From positions 1 through 64,000 of the forward strand of contig NZ_JACJRE010000025.1 of the NCBI RefSeq assembly GCF_014697075.1: DNA of 64,000 bases. Reading direction: 5' to 3'. The notes under the pieces were generated by a model that saw only the letters and a program-made list of their open reading frames with translations, was not told the DNA's origin and did no database searches. Origin of the DNA: Tolypothrix sp. FACHB-123 (GTDB lineage Bacteria > Cyanobacteriota > Cyanobacteriia > Cyanobacteriales > Nostocaceae). The translations under genes and the position numbers were made by a program. Every line of letters begins with the position of its first letter. The stretch's first letter is position 1. Shown here piece after piece: positions 18,141 to 26,340 of the stretch.

Positions 18141-18971
18141 ATGGATTTACGTAGAGATGCACTGCAAATCCTAAAAGAAACTAGTCGAACTTTTTACATT
18201 CCAATTAGTCTTTTACCGCCAGGATTACAAGAAGCAGTTGCATCAGCATACTTGTGTATGCGCGCTATTGATGAAATTGAAGATCATCCAGAACTAGATA
18301 ACCCAACTAAAGCGCAGTTGTTACGCACAATTAGTTTGACATTACAAGCGGGGGTTGATGGTTTTGCTGTTGATGCCTTTTCCTCAGGGTTTAATGGTTA
18401 TGAGAATACTTTACCAGAAGTTACCCTTGGGATTAGGGAATGGTCAATTTTAGCACCAGAAGCGATCGCACCCCGAATTTGGGACGCCACTGCGGCAATG
18501 GCAGATAGAATGGCGTACTGGGCAGAAAATAACTGGAAAATTGCCACAGAGTCAGATTTAGATCGTTATACATTTGGGGTTGCAGGTGCGGTGGGCTTGT
18601 TATTATCTGATTTATGGGCTTGGTATGATGGCACCCAAACCAACCGTACTCAAGCCATTGGTTTTGGCAGGGGTTTACAAGCAGTAAACATCCTACGTAA
18701 CCACAGTGAAGACTTAAAACGGGGCGTAGACTTTTATCCCGAAGGCTGGAATGCTGCCAAGATGCACGAATATGCACGCCGCAATCTAGCCCTAGCAGAC
18801 GCTTACACTCAAAGCCTAGGTACGGGGCCAGCTTTAGACTTTTGCCAAATTCCCCTCACCTTGGCACATGGAACACTAGATGCCCTAGCCAACGGCAAAG
18901 AAAAACTCAGCCGCAATGATGTTTTGGCACTGCTCAAGCAATTTATTGATGTGAACATTAAAGCTAGTTAG
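18141..18971 (+). CDS. Squalene/phytoene synthase family protein
   Basis: 276 aa, all-helical prenyltransferase family. The first Asp-rich motif is MRAIDEIEDH (about 36-45). The second is in NILRNHSEDLKRGVDFYP, where the usual N-x-L-R-D-x-x-E-D reads N-H-S-E-D, so the first Asp is replaced by Asn. The family condenses two C15 or C20 diphosphates head to head, giving squalene or phytoene. The following hpnJ and hpnK genes point to the hopanoid (squalene) route. The frame opens at 18108, but ATG 18141 follows GAGAGGAG at ideal spacing. It could be a divergent HpnC/HpnD-like enzyme or a complete squalene synthase; the sequence alone does not decide. Confidence 0.82.
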   Translation: MDLRRDALQILKETSRTFYIPISLLPPGLQEAVASAYLCMRAIDEIEDHPELDNPTKAQLLRTISLTLQAGVDGFAVDAFSSGFNGYENTLPEVTLGIREWSILAPEAIAPRIWDATAAMADRMAYWAENNWKIATESDLDRYTFGVAGAVGLLLSDLWAWYDGTQTNRTQAIGFGRGLQAVNILRNHSEDLKRGVDFYPEGWNAAKMHEYARRNLALADAYTQSLGTGPALDFCQIPLTLAHGTLDALANGKEKLSRNDVLALLKQFIDVNIKAS

Positions 18972-19028
18972 GAAAGGCAGGGGGCAGAAGGCAGGGGGGC
19001 AGGGAGCAGGGAGCAGGGGGACAAGGAA

Positions 19029-19058
19029 TTTTAGATTTTAGATTTTAGATTTTAGATT
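19029..19058. repeat. Heptanucleotide array (TTTTAGA)n
   Basis: Four 7-bp copies; the unit also occurs inside the GH31 gene. Confidence 0.85.
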
Positions 19059-19196
19059 CAAACCCAATCCAAAAGACGCTCGCGGACTCGCTAACGCTGC
19101 GCTATCGCAAATCCAAAATCCAAAATTGAAATGCCCCATGCCCAATGCCCCATGCCCAAATACTATTAACCTTGGACATTTTAAGGAGAGCTATCA

Positions 19197-20642
19197 ATGA
19201 AGAAAACTTTGTTTCTCAGTCCTCCTTCCTTTGATGGATTTGACGGGGGTGCAGGTTCCAGATATCAAGCCAAGCGAGAAATTACTTCTTTTTGGTATCC
19301 CACATGGCTAGCCCAACCTGCTGCACTTGTGCCAGGTAGTAAGCTGGTGGATGCGCCACCACATGGTCAAACTGTAGAAGATGTACTGAAAATCGCTAAA
19401 GATTATGAATTGGTAATTATGCACACCAGTACACCATCATTGGCTAATGATGTGAAGTGTGCAGAAGCGATAAAAGCCCAAAATCCAGACGTACAGATAG
19501 GCTTTGTTGGTGCCCATGTGGCAGTATTACCAGAAGAAACACTGCGGGATCACCCAGTCATTGACTTTGTATGTCGTAACGAATTTGACTACACCTGTAA
19601 GGAACTAGCAGAAGGCGTAGCTTGGGAAGATATTAAAGGTTTGAGCTATCGCGATAAGTTCGCTAACGTGCGTCACAATGAAGAGCGCCCCTTAATTCAC
19701 GATTGGGATGCTATGCCCAGCGTGTTACCTACCTATGCCCGCGATTTAGATATTAATAAATACTTCATCGGCTACCTGCTGCATCCCTACATATCTTTTT
19801 ATACTGGGCGCGGTTGTCCGGCAAAATGTACCTTTTGCCTGTGGCCGCAAACAATAGGCGGACATTTATACCGCCATAAAAGCCCGGAAGTTGTCGGGCG
19901 GGAGATGGCAGAAGCCAAAGCCATCTTTGGGGATAAAGTGCGGGAGTATATGTTTGATGATGATACCTTTACCATCGACAAACATCGAGCGATCGCAATT
20001 AGCGAACACATGAAGCGTCTCAAACTCACCTGGAGTTGTAACGCCCGTGCTAACTTAGACTATGACACCCTCAAAACCCTGCGCGACAACGGCCTGCGCT
20101 TGCTACTTGTCGGTTTTGAATCTGGTAACCAAGATATTCTCAACCGCATTAAAAAAGGCATCAAGCTAGAAGTAGCGCGGGAATTCATGAAAAATTGCCA
20201 CAAACTCGGCATCACTGTTCATGGCACCTTTATTATTGGTCTACCAGTTGAAACTCAAGAAACCGTAGAAGAGACAATTCGCTTCGCTTGCGAACTCAGT
20301 CCCCATACAATTCAAGTTTCCATTGCCGCACCATACCCTGGCACAGAACTTTACGAACAAGCCAAAGCCAACGGCTGGTTTACCAACCAATCCCTAGTAG
20401 CAAACTCCGGTATTCAAACCTCAACCCTGCAATATCCCACCCTTTCCAGCGAGGAAATCGAGGATGCAGTTGAGCGCATGTACCGGAAATTCTACTTCCG
20501 TCCTAAAGCCATCATCCCTATTGTCAAAGAAATGTTGACAGACCGACAAATGATGGTACGTCGCCTGCGCGAAGGCGGAGAGTTCTTCACCTACCTCAAA
20601 GAACGCCGTAATCAGCAGACTGCTGCACACGCAGGGAATTAG
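19197..20642 (+). CDS. hpnJ: HpnJ, hopanoid-associated B12-binding radical SAM enzyme
   Basis: 481 aa. The N-terminal cobalamin-binding-like domain (about 1-170) begins KTLFLSPPSFDGFDGGAGSR, a stretch I recognise as typical of HpnJ. The radical SAM domain follows with its cluster motif GRGCPAKCTFCLWPQ (C-x3-C-x2-C, about residues 204-218) and a downstream GFESGNQDIL. In hopanoid producers HpnJ converts bacteriohopanetetrol glucosamine into the cyclitol ether. A clear ribosome binding site (AAGGAG) precedes the ATG. It lies between the squalene synthase-like gene and hpnK on the same strand, consistent with a hopanoid side-chain cluster. Confidence 0.88.
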   Translation: MKKTLFLSPPSFDGFDGGAGSRYQAKREITSFWYPTWLAQPAALVPGSKLVDAPPHGQTVEDVLKIAKDYELVIMHTSTPSLANDVKCAEAIKAQNPDVQIGFVGAHVAVLPEETLRDHPVIDFVCRNEFDYTCKELAEGVAWEDIKGLSYRDKFANVRHNEERPLIHDWDAMPSVLPTYARDLDINKYFIGYLLHPYISFYTGRGCPAKCTFCLWPQTIGGHLYRHKSPEVVGREMAEAKAIFGDKVREYMFDDDTFTIDKHRAIAISEHMKRLKLTWSCNARANLDYDTLKTLRDNGLRLLLVGFESGNQDILNRIKKGIKLEVAREFMKNCHKLGITVHGTFIIGLPVETQETVEETIRFACELSPHTIQVSIAAPYPGTELYEQAKANGWFTNQSLVANSGIQTSTLQYPTLSSEEIEDAVERMYRKFYFRPKAIIPIVKEMLTDRQMMVRRLREGGEFFTYLKERRNQQTAAHAGN

Positions 20643-20684
20643 GCACAAGGGCGTAAATGTTAACGGTTAACTGTTGACTGTTGT

Positions 20685-20748
20685 AGGGGCGGGTTCACAG
20701 ATATCCTCGTGGATCAACAATGATCTAAATAAACCCGCCCCTACAGAC
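20685..20748. repeat. Palindromic GGGCGGGTT element, copy 2
   Basis: GTAGGGGCGGGTTCACAGAT on the left and AAACCCGCCCCTAC on the right form a long palindrome between hpnJ and hpnK, related to 14230-14295. Confidence 0.75.
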
Positions 20749-20755
20749 TGTTTTC

Positions 20756-20801
20756 CAATGCCCAATGCCCAATGCCCCATGCCCAATGCCCCATGCCCAA
20801 T
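20756..20801. repeat. Heptanucleotide array (ATGCCCA)n overlapping the hpnK start
   Basis: About six imperfect 7-bp copies. The preferred hpnK ATG (20793) is the last ATG of the array. Confidence 0.85.
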
Positions 20802-21659
20802 ATCAAATCCCGCTTTGCCATTATTAATGGTGATGACTTTGGCTTTTCTGCCGGTGTCAATCAGGCAATTATCCAAGCTCACGAACAGGGTGTATTAACT
20901 AGTACAAGTTTAATGGTAACTGGAGATGCTGCCGCAGATGCGATCGCCTGGGCACGCGATCGCCCCAGTTTGGCAGTTGGTCTGCATTTAGTCTTGGTTT
21001 GCGGTCGTTCTGTCCTGCCTCCCTCACAAATTCCTCATTTAGTAGACTCCCAAGGCAACTTTTCTGATAGTCCTCTAGTGGCTGGCTTGCGTTATCAATT
21101 TCACCCAGCCGCCCGTGAAGAATTACGCCAAGAAATCCGCGCCCAGTTGGAAAAATTTCGCGCCTCTGGGTTGCCCCTTTCTCATGTCGATGGGCATTTA
21201 CATTTACATGTACATCCTGTAATATTACGGATATTAGTAGAATTAGCTCCCGAATTTAACATCCGAGTCATCCGTCTGCCATCGGAAGAGTTGCAAATGA
21301 GCCTAAAGCTTGACCGGACAGCTTTACTAACTAAGTTAGTTTGGTCAGGAGTATTTGGGAGACTGCGCAGTTATGGCGAAAGCTTACTCACCACTCACGG
21401 TATAAAGTTTGCACAGCGAGTATATGGATTGCTGCAAACAGGCAATATGAGCGAACAATACTTACTAGGTCTCATACCCCAAATTCAAGCAGACTTAGTA
21501 GAAATTTATTCCCATCCCGCCTTAGTTCAACCCGAAGAACCGCTCAATGGATTACCCGGCGCTGGTGAAATAGAACTTGCTGCTTTATTAAGCGAACAAG
21601 TCCGTCAGGTTTTAACTATCAATGGATTTGAATTGACTAATTATCACCAGCTTGAATAG
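20793..21659 (+). CDS. hpnK: HpnK, hopanoid-associated YdjC/ChbG-type deacetylase
   Basis: 288 aa. Metal-dependent carbohydrate deacetylase fold: the Asp-Asp pair in INGDDFGFSAGVNQAI, His in GLHLVL, and the H-x-D-G-H-x-H motif in SHVDGHLHLHVHP. In the hopanoid pathway HpnK removes the acetyl group from BHT-N-acetylglucosamine before HpnJ acts. The frame opens at 20772 inside a heptamer repeat; ATG 20793 (MPNIKSRFAIINGDD) fits the family best, although it too is provided by the repeat. No Shine-Dalgarno is evident. The HpnI glycosyltransferase that would complete the set is not adjacent. Confidence 0.87.
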   Translation: MPNIKSRFAIINGDDFGFSAGVNQAIIQAHEQGVLTSTSLMVTGDAAADAIAWARDRPSLAVGLHLVLVCGRSVLPPSQIPHLVDSQGNFSDSPLVAGLRYQFHPAAREELRQEIRAQLEKFRASGLPLSHVDGHLHLHVHPVILRILVELAPEFNIRVIRLPSEELQMSLKLDRTALLTKLVWSGVFGRLRSYGESLLTTHGIKFAQRVYGLLQTGNMSEQYLLGLIPQIQADLVEIYSHPALVQPEEPLNGLPGAGEIELAALLSEQVRQVLTINGFELTNYHQLE

Positions 21660-21764
21660 TCAACAGTCAACACTTCCCTGCGGGACGCTACGCGAACGAC
21701 AGGCTCAGTGCGGCGCAGTCAACAGCCAACAGTCAACAGCCAACCGTCAACCGTCAACCGTCAA
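21656..21764. repeat. Heptamer-rich CAACAGT/CAACCGT intergenic repeat
   Basis: Runs of GTCAACA and GTCAACC units, interrupted by the Nostoc repeat CCTGCGGGACGCTACGCGAA at about 21674-21693, between convergent hpnK and the DUF2237 gene. Confidence 0.75.
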
Positions 21765-22121
21765 TGCGTATTTTTTCAAATCCTCCAAATTACACACTTC
21801 CAAAGCTCTTGCATGGGTAGCTTCCAAGACAACTGGGGGCGCAAAACCAGCTTCTAGGGCTTCTTGCCAACGCGCTGCACATAAACACCAGCGATCGCCT
21901 TCTCTCAATCCAGGAAAATTATATTCAGGGACAGGTGTACTCAAATCATTGCCTCGCGATTTGGTAAATTGCAGAAATTCTGCTGTCATTTGCGCACATA
22001 CAACATGCATTCCAAAATCTTGACCCCCTGTGTTGCAGAGTCCGTCACGGTAATAACCAGTCATTGGAGAAGTGCAGCAAATCTCCAAAGTAGTACCTAG
22101 TACGTTTTTTGCTTCTGCCAT
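21747..22121 (-). CDS. DUF2237 family protein
   Basis: 124 aa, the full family length. Conserved signatures are NVLGTTLEICCTSPMTGYYR, a TGG-x-D-x-G-x-H-x-V-C-A segment, EFL-x-F-T-K-S-R-G-N-D-L-S-T-P and GDRWCLCAARW. The Cys/His-rich pattern suggests metal or redox chemistry, but the family has no established function known to me. The start ATG at 22121 directly precedes the conserved region. It is convergent with hpnK, and the last codons touch a heptamer repeat. Confidence 0.9.
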   Translation of the reverse strand: MAEAKNVLGTTLEICCTSPMTGYYRDGLCNTGGQDFGMHVVCAQMTAEFLQFTKSRGNDLSTPVPEYNFPGLREGDRWCLCAARWQEALEAGFAPPVVLEATHARALEVCNLEDLKKYALTVDG

Positions 22122-22614
22122 AAAAACCTCAAGTCAGTTGATAATTTATCTAATAGGACTTACGCACACTCTACTAATTTTTCTCCCAAGGGGAGACGTT
22201 GCGCGTTGGCGGAAGCCTCTTGCAGGGACTTCCAAATAAAAAACATCCCAATCATTAACTTACCAAGCAACCTCGTAGGGGCGGGGGTGACCCCACCCCT
22301 ACAATTTGGGATAATTTATTTTTTGGAGTTCCCGCACAGAAGGCGTCTTGGCGGTTAAATTGTCGCTCATCTCCTTTATCCTCAGTTCCTAATTTCAAAA
22401 TTCAAGGTTGGATTCTACACACTACACAGTTAAGTAATCTTAATTGTTAAAAAATCTAGACCTTGCTACGCAAGGAATTAAATAGATTTTTCTAAAGGCT
22501 TATGTCCCAAGATATAGGCAATTTTGTACTTATTAATTACGTAATTTCACAGTAGTCATCTGCTGTAACATCCGTGTAATCTGTAGCGAATATCTTTTCA
22601 TAATCTCAGCTGTT
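22122..22614. other. Intergenic region with a miniature inverted-repeat element
   Basis: Contains a Nostoc repeat (CTCCCAAGGGGAGACG, about 22184-22199), the palindromic element annotated separately at 22226-22332, and AT-rich sequence before the next gene. No further gene is seen. Confidence 0.5.
22226..22332. mobile_element. MITE-like palindromic element
   Basis: Imperfect terminal inverted repeats of about 28 bp (GGGACTTCCAAATAAAAAAC at the left; the inverse of GGATAATTTATTTTTTGGAG near the right end) enclose a GC-rich inner palindrome (TAGGGGCGGGGGTGACCCCA). There is no coding capacity. It is consistent with a nonautonomous transposable element. Confidence 0.65.
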
Positions 22615-22905
22615 GTGAAATCTATTCTTCAGACCTACTTAGAACAAGAAATCTGGATACTAATAAGAGATAAGTGGTATTTTGCCACAGTAATCGGAGT
22701 GTGGGATGACTTGTTGTGGTTCAAACACAGAACCTACAACAAAGAGACAGAGGAAGATACGCTGTGGGAAATGATTGTCAAAATCAGTGAAGTAATTGCC
22801 ATTGATAAAGTTAAGTCTGTCGTCAGTAGAAAACCAGACGTATTCATTTCCAGACTTCTGGAAACAGAGACAGGTACTGCTCATAATCCAGAGCATGAAA
22901 GTTAA
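22615..22905 (+). CDS. Hypothetical small protein
   Basis: 96 aa from a GTG start without an obvious ribosome binding site. The body alternates hydrophobic beta-like segments (IWILIRDKWYFATVIGVWDD, then a second Trp-rich block and VIAIDKVKSVV), like a small Sm/SH3-type barrel, and ends in a polar tail. I do not recognise a family. The start might lie elsewhere. The residue pattern looks genuinely coding. Confidence 0.55.
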   Translation: MKSILQTYLEQEIWILIRDKWYFATVIGVWDDLLWFKHRTYNKETEEDTLWEMIVKISEVIAIDKVKSVVSRKPDVFISRLLETETGTAHNPEHES

Positions 22906-23221
22906 CTAGCTTAATCAAAATCTGGCGAAAATACAGACTATTTCAGCTCATCAAGGGTAGGGGTACAACATGTTGTGCCCCTACAATTATCTGTACCTTA
23001 CCCGATAAATAACACTCTAATTCGCAAGGTAATTTGGTAATATCTAATACTTTACAGTTACTTCAAGTATATGAATTTTCGACAGTACAGTCGAAATTGT
23101 TTAAAATTTCTGGGTGTGCTTGGTAAGCTTTCAGACTTACTGCGCTATTTTGTAATATCCTGTTCGTTGGCAAAATTAGTTGAATTGAAAATTACACACT
23201 TTAACAATCAGGAGAATTGAA
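22906..23221. other. Intergenic, contains ACAACATGTTGT palindrome
   Basis: The palindrome TAGGGGTACAACATGTTGTG continues with CCCCTA at 22961-22986; a close copy is at 31548-31576. The rest is AT-rich, with the next gene's promoter and its AGGAG ribosome binding site. Confidence 0.55.
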
Positions 23222-23656
23222 ATGGGACTGAGCGACGCACTATTGAATTCCGACAAAAAAGACATGATTGTGGATGACTGTTGCACAATGATTGAAAAGC
23301 AGGTTGCATCCAAATCAGGGCTGAGCGGTATAGCCTTAAAAACAGCCTTCGCTACATTGAAGGGAGTAAAGCCAGGATATATCCCTTACGTTGTCGAGCA
23401 GATCCTACCACAGTGTTTTACAGCCATCGATCCGATCTGGAATGAAGGATTACAGAAAGGCGATCCAGTAGAACATTTAATTACAAGTAGCGATCGCACC
23501 GCTGATGCACTACTCAGCGTCACCGATGAAAGGGCCAAAAAAGCCAAACGCCCCATCGTCCGTGGAACATACGAAAAATTTCGCGGCTCAGCTAAACAGC
23601 ATGTAGAGGAAGCAGTGCCAGAATTCGCTAAGGTAATCAGTAAATACGCTAACTAA
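23222..23656 (+). CDS. Conserved hypothetical protein (DUF6918-like)
   Basis: 144 aa, helical and soluble, with a strong ribosome binding site (AGGAGAATTGAAATG). It begins MGLSDALLNSDKKDMIVDDC and contains VASKSGLSGIALKTAFATLK and KGDPVEHLI. I recall similar uncharacterised proteins in cyanobacteria and actinobacteria (DUF6918), but the name is tentative and no activity is known. It is a single gene with its own upstream region and a terminator-like repeat about 300 bases downstream. Confidence 0.75.
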   Translation: MGLSDALLNSDKKDMIVDDCCTMIEKQVASKSGLSGIALKTAFATLKGVKPGYIPYVVEQILPQCFTAIDPIWNEGLQKGDPVEHLITSSDRTADALLSVTDERAKKAKRPIVRGTYEKFRGSAKQHVEEAVPEFAKVISKYAN

Positions 23657-23733
23657 TAAACAAAATAGGCAATCAATAGGCAACGCTTTTTATACTTTTG
23701 TTGCCTATTGCTACCTGTGACAGTAATCTCATA

Positions 23734-23822
23734 CCAATTTGAAAAAAGAATACGACAGATGGTAGGGGCAGTGCCATGCCCTCTAGAATATCTTGATGTG
23801 CCGCAAACACTATTTAAATTTG
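23734..23822. repeat. Dispersed ~90-bp repeat, copy 2
   Basis: Matches 1594-1687 in order and spacing: TTTGAAAAAAGAATACGACA, GATGGTAGGGGCA, TGCCCTCTAGAATAT, TTGATGTGCCGCAAA, TTTAAATTT. Confidence 0.75.
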
Positions 23823-23956
23823 TATCAATTCGCCGCTACACATGTATATTTATGACTGAGCGTCTACTACTGAGGGCGTTAATTTGTCACCTCACACAGA
23901 ATTGGTCTCAGTCACAAAATCTCAGTAGACTGCATATATCTGCAATTCATAGTCTA

Positions 23957-24015
23957 TGAAAAACTCCATCCCCTTGTGGGTGGAGTTTTTGGGTATGGGG
24001 AAGAAGCTACCAATG
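23957..24015. terminator. Terminator-like repeat (AAAACTCCA hairpin), copy 1
   Basis: AAAACTCCA and TGGAGTTTTT pair around TCCCCTTGTGGG, followed by GGGTATGGGGAAGAAG. The 3' half is repeated at 43648-43690. Confidence 0.65.
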
Positions 24016-24078
24016 CTCAATGACGCCAGTTGGCAAGCGTACACCAGAACACATAAAAAATTGATTAATCCCCCTTTC

Positions 24079-24122
24079 TCCCTGCTCCCTGCTCCCTGCT
24101 CCCTGCTCCCCTGCTCCCCTGC
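24079..24122. repeat. Heptanucleotide array (CTGCTCC)n
   Basis: About five to six 7-bp copies. Confidence 0.85.
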
Positions 24123-24354
24123 TTTTCAAGTATTACAGGCTGCTAAACTAATCAAAAATTCTCCGCTGAAGATAATCAGATTGTTGTCAGCAGTGTCATG
24201 ACATCGGAAATTTTTAAAATTACCCTTGTTTCTATCTATAGGAATAGAATAGAAATTTTCAGTAGCAAATGTAACGATAGAGGTGGAAACACCTATATCA
24301 ACGGCGATTCTAGTAGTTAAACTAGTAACCACAGGATAAAAATCAAGGAATACT

Positions 24355-24960
24355 ATGATGAGCGATCGCGACTATACATTGATCATTGATAAAAGTGGCA
24401 GTATGTCTACCCCTGACCAAGCAGGTGGGAGAACTAGATGGGACATAGCCCAAGAATCCACACTAGCCTTAGCAAGAAAATGTGAGCAGTATGACCCTGA
24501 TGGAATTACAGTCTATGTATTTTCTGGGAGATTTAAACGCTACGATGATGTCACATCAGCAAAAGTTGCGCAGATTTTTCAAGAAAACGATCCGGCTGGG
24601 ACAACAAATTTAGCAGGTGTACTCCAAGACGCACTCAATAATTACTTTAAGCGTAAAGCCTCAGGTCAAACTAAACCCAATGGCGAGACAATCTTAGTCA
24701 TCACCGATGGCGAACCAGACGATCGCAAAGCCGTCTTTGAAGTCATTATTAGTGCTACCCGCCAAATGGATCGGGATGAAGAATTAGGAGTGTCTATAGT
24801 TCAGGTTGGTTCAGATCCCCAAGCGACAAAGTTTCTTAAAGCCTTAGATGACCAGTTGCAAAGTGTAGGTGCTAAATTTGACATCTGTGACACAGTCACC
24901 TTAGACGACTTAGAAGAAATGAGTCTTGCAGATGTTTTAATGAATGCCATCACAGACTGA
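24355..24960 (+). CDS. von Willebrand factor A domain protein, paralogue 1
   Basis: 201 aa, consisting of one VWA domain. The metal-ion-dependent adhesion site is complete: DKSGSM (D-x-S-x-S) at about residues 12-17, the Thr in GTTNLAG, and the Asp in VITDGEPDD. No signal peptide or membrane helix is seen, so it is probably cytoplasmic. It starts at ATGATG; the second ATG (24358) is also possible. It is the first of three same-strand paralogues spaced 62 and 44 bases apart, an operon with a small helical protein at the end. Likely a Mg2+-dependent protein-interaction module; the partner is unknown. Confidence 0.87.
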   Translation: MMSDRDYTLIIDKSGSMSTPDQAGGRTRWDIAQESTLALARKCEQYDPDGITVYVFSGRFKRYDDVTSAKVAQIFQENDPAGTTNLAGVLQDALNNYFKRKASGQTKPNGETILVITDGEPDDRKAVFEVIISATRQMDRDEELGVSIVQVGSDPQATKFLKALDDQLQSVGAKFDICDTVTLDDLEEMSLADVLMNAITD

Positions 24961-25022
24961 TTTTAACCAAGTCTTTAAGTTTCATCTAATTAATTATCAG
25001 CAAATTTTGGGGAACATCAGCC

Positions 25023-25625
25023 ATGCTAGAAAATCGTGACTACACCTTAATTATTGACCAGAGTGCCAGCATGGCTACTACAGATCAAAAAAATGGTAAA
25101 AGTCGCTGGACAGCATTACAAGAATCAACATACGCTTTAGCTGCTAGATGCGAAGAATTTGACCTTGATGGTCTAACCATTTATCTATTTGCTAAAGGAT
25201 TTAAGCGTTACGATTATGTTACCGCCGCTAAAATCAAGCAGATTTTTACAGAAAATATTCCTGGCGATACAACAAACTTAGCCGGAGTACTACAAGACGC
25301 CATTAATAGCTACTTTAAACGCAAAGCCGATGGCAAAACTAAGCCAGCAGGAGAAGTGATTTTAGTTGTGACTGATGGTACACCAAGCGATCGCCAAGCC
25401 GTATATGAAGTAATTATCAATGCAACTGTGCGTTTGGATAATCCCCAAGAATTAAGAATTGCTTTAATTCAAGTAGGTGCTGACACCAAAGCTACCAAAT
25501 TTCTTCATGCCATAGATGATGAGTTGCAAAGTGTTGGCGCTAAATTTGATATTTGTGACACCATCACTTTAGATGAGTTAGAAGAGATGAGCCTTACCGA
25601 GGTATTAAAGGCAATAACAAGCTAA
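25023..25625 (+). CDS. von Willebrand factor A domain protein, paralogue 2
   Basis: 200 aa, co-linear with its two neighbours but the most divergent of the three. Its MIDAS motif reads DQSASM instead of DKSGSM, and the distal loop is VVTDGTPSD; the Thr in DTTNLAG is kept, so metal binding is still expected. It lacks the METHIONINE-rich end of the others and finishes TEVLKAITS. The charge pattern also differs from copies 1 and 3, suggesting a different binding partner. Same operon. Confidence 0.86.
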   Translation: MLENRDYTLIIDQSASMATTDQKNGKSRWTALQESTYALAARCEEFDLDGLTIYLFAKGFKRYDYVTAAKIKQIFTENIPGDTTNLAGVLQDAINSYFKRKADGKTKPAGEVILVVTDGTPSDRQAVYEVIINATVRLDNPQELRIALIQVGADTKATKFLHAIDDELQSVGAKFDICDTITLDELEEMSLTEVLKAITS

Positions 25626-25669
25626 TTGCTCATCGCAAATTTTTTAGACAATACTTGGAGACATTAGAA

Positions 25670-26275
25670 ATGCTAGACAATCGTGACTATACCTTAATTA
25701 TTGACAAAAGCGGCAGCATGGCTACCCCAGATCAAAAAGGCGGTAGAAACAGATGGCTAACCGCACAAGAATCAACTTTTGCTTTAGCTAGCAAGTGCGA
25801 ACAATTAGATCCAGATGGGATTACTGTTTATGTATTTTCCGGCAAATTCAAACGTTATGAAAACGTCACCTCCGCTAAAGTAGCGCAAATTTTTCAAGAA
25901 AACGATCCCTCTGGAACCACAGACTTAGCAGGAGTTCTCAAACACGCCACTGATGATTACTTTAAACGCAAAGCTGCTAAACAAACTAAGCCTAATGGCG
26001 AGACAATTTTAGTAGTTACCGATGGCGAACCAGACGATCGCAAAGCCGTCATGAAAGTCATTATCGAAGCCTCCCGACAAATGGATCGTGATGAAGAACT
26101 AGCCATTTCTTTCATTCAAGTTGGTACAGACGCCCAAGCCACTCGCTTTCTCAAAGTCTTAGATGACGACCTCCAAAGCGCTGGAGCCAAGTTTGATATC
26201 TGCGACACTGTTACAATGGAAGATATGGAAGATATGAGTTTATCAGAAGTCTTGCTGAATGCCATTAATGACTAA
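25670..26275 (+). CDS. von Willebrand factor A domain protein, paralogue 3
   Basis: 201 aa, closer to copy 1 than to copy 2. Shared segments include IIDKSGSMATPDQKGG and VTDGEPDDRKAV, with GTTDLAG replacing GTTNLAG. The complete MIDAS is retained. The frame opens at TTG 25655, but ATG 25670 aligns exactly with the starts of copies 1 and 2 (MLDNRDYTLIID). It lies 44 bases after copy 2 and 65 bases before the helical protein gene. The three copies probably arose by tandem duplication and then diverged. Confidence 0.87.
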   Translation: MLDNRDYTLIIDKSGSMATPDQKGGRNRWLTAQESTFALASKCEQLDPDGITVYVFSGKFKRYENVTSAKVAQIFQENDPSGTTDLAGVLKHATDDYFKRKAAKQTKPNGETILVVTDGEPDDRKAVMKVIIEASRQMDRDEELAISFIQVGTDAQATRFLKVLDDDLQSAGAKFDICDTVTMEDMEDMSLSEVLLNAIND

Positions 26276-26340
26276 TTGTCAATAGTCAATAGTCAGTTGT
26301 TATTTATCTTCCTTGTCCCCCCACGCCCCCCATCCCTGCA

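Larger units (their letters stand above)
23657..24354. other. Repeat-rich intergenic region before the VWA operon
   Basis: Contains the second copy of the ~90-bp dispersed repeat (23734-23822), a terminator-like hairpin repeat (23957-23992) and a CTGCTCC heptamer array (24079-24122). The promoter of the VWA genes probably lies in 24150-24350. Open frames crossing these repeats are not convincing. Confidence 0.6.

Noticed and set aside
20667-20898. Overlapping frames around the hpnJ-hpnK gap
   Set aside because: They are built from the GGGCGGGTT palindrome and heptamer array; shadows of hpnK.
21652-22023. Plus-strand frame opposite DUF2237
   Set aside because: Shadow of the conserved minus-strand gene and heptamer repeats.
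23956-24201. 81-codon frame upstream of the VWA genes
   Set aside because: It crosses a terminator repeat and a heptamer array; no coding character.
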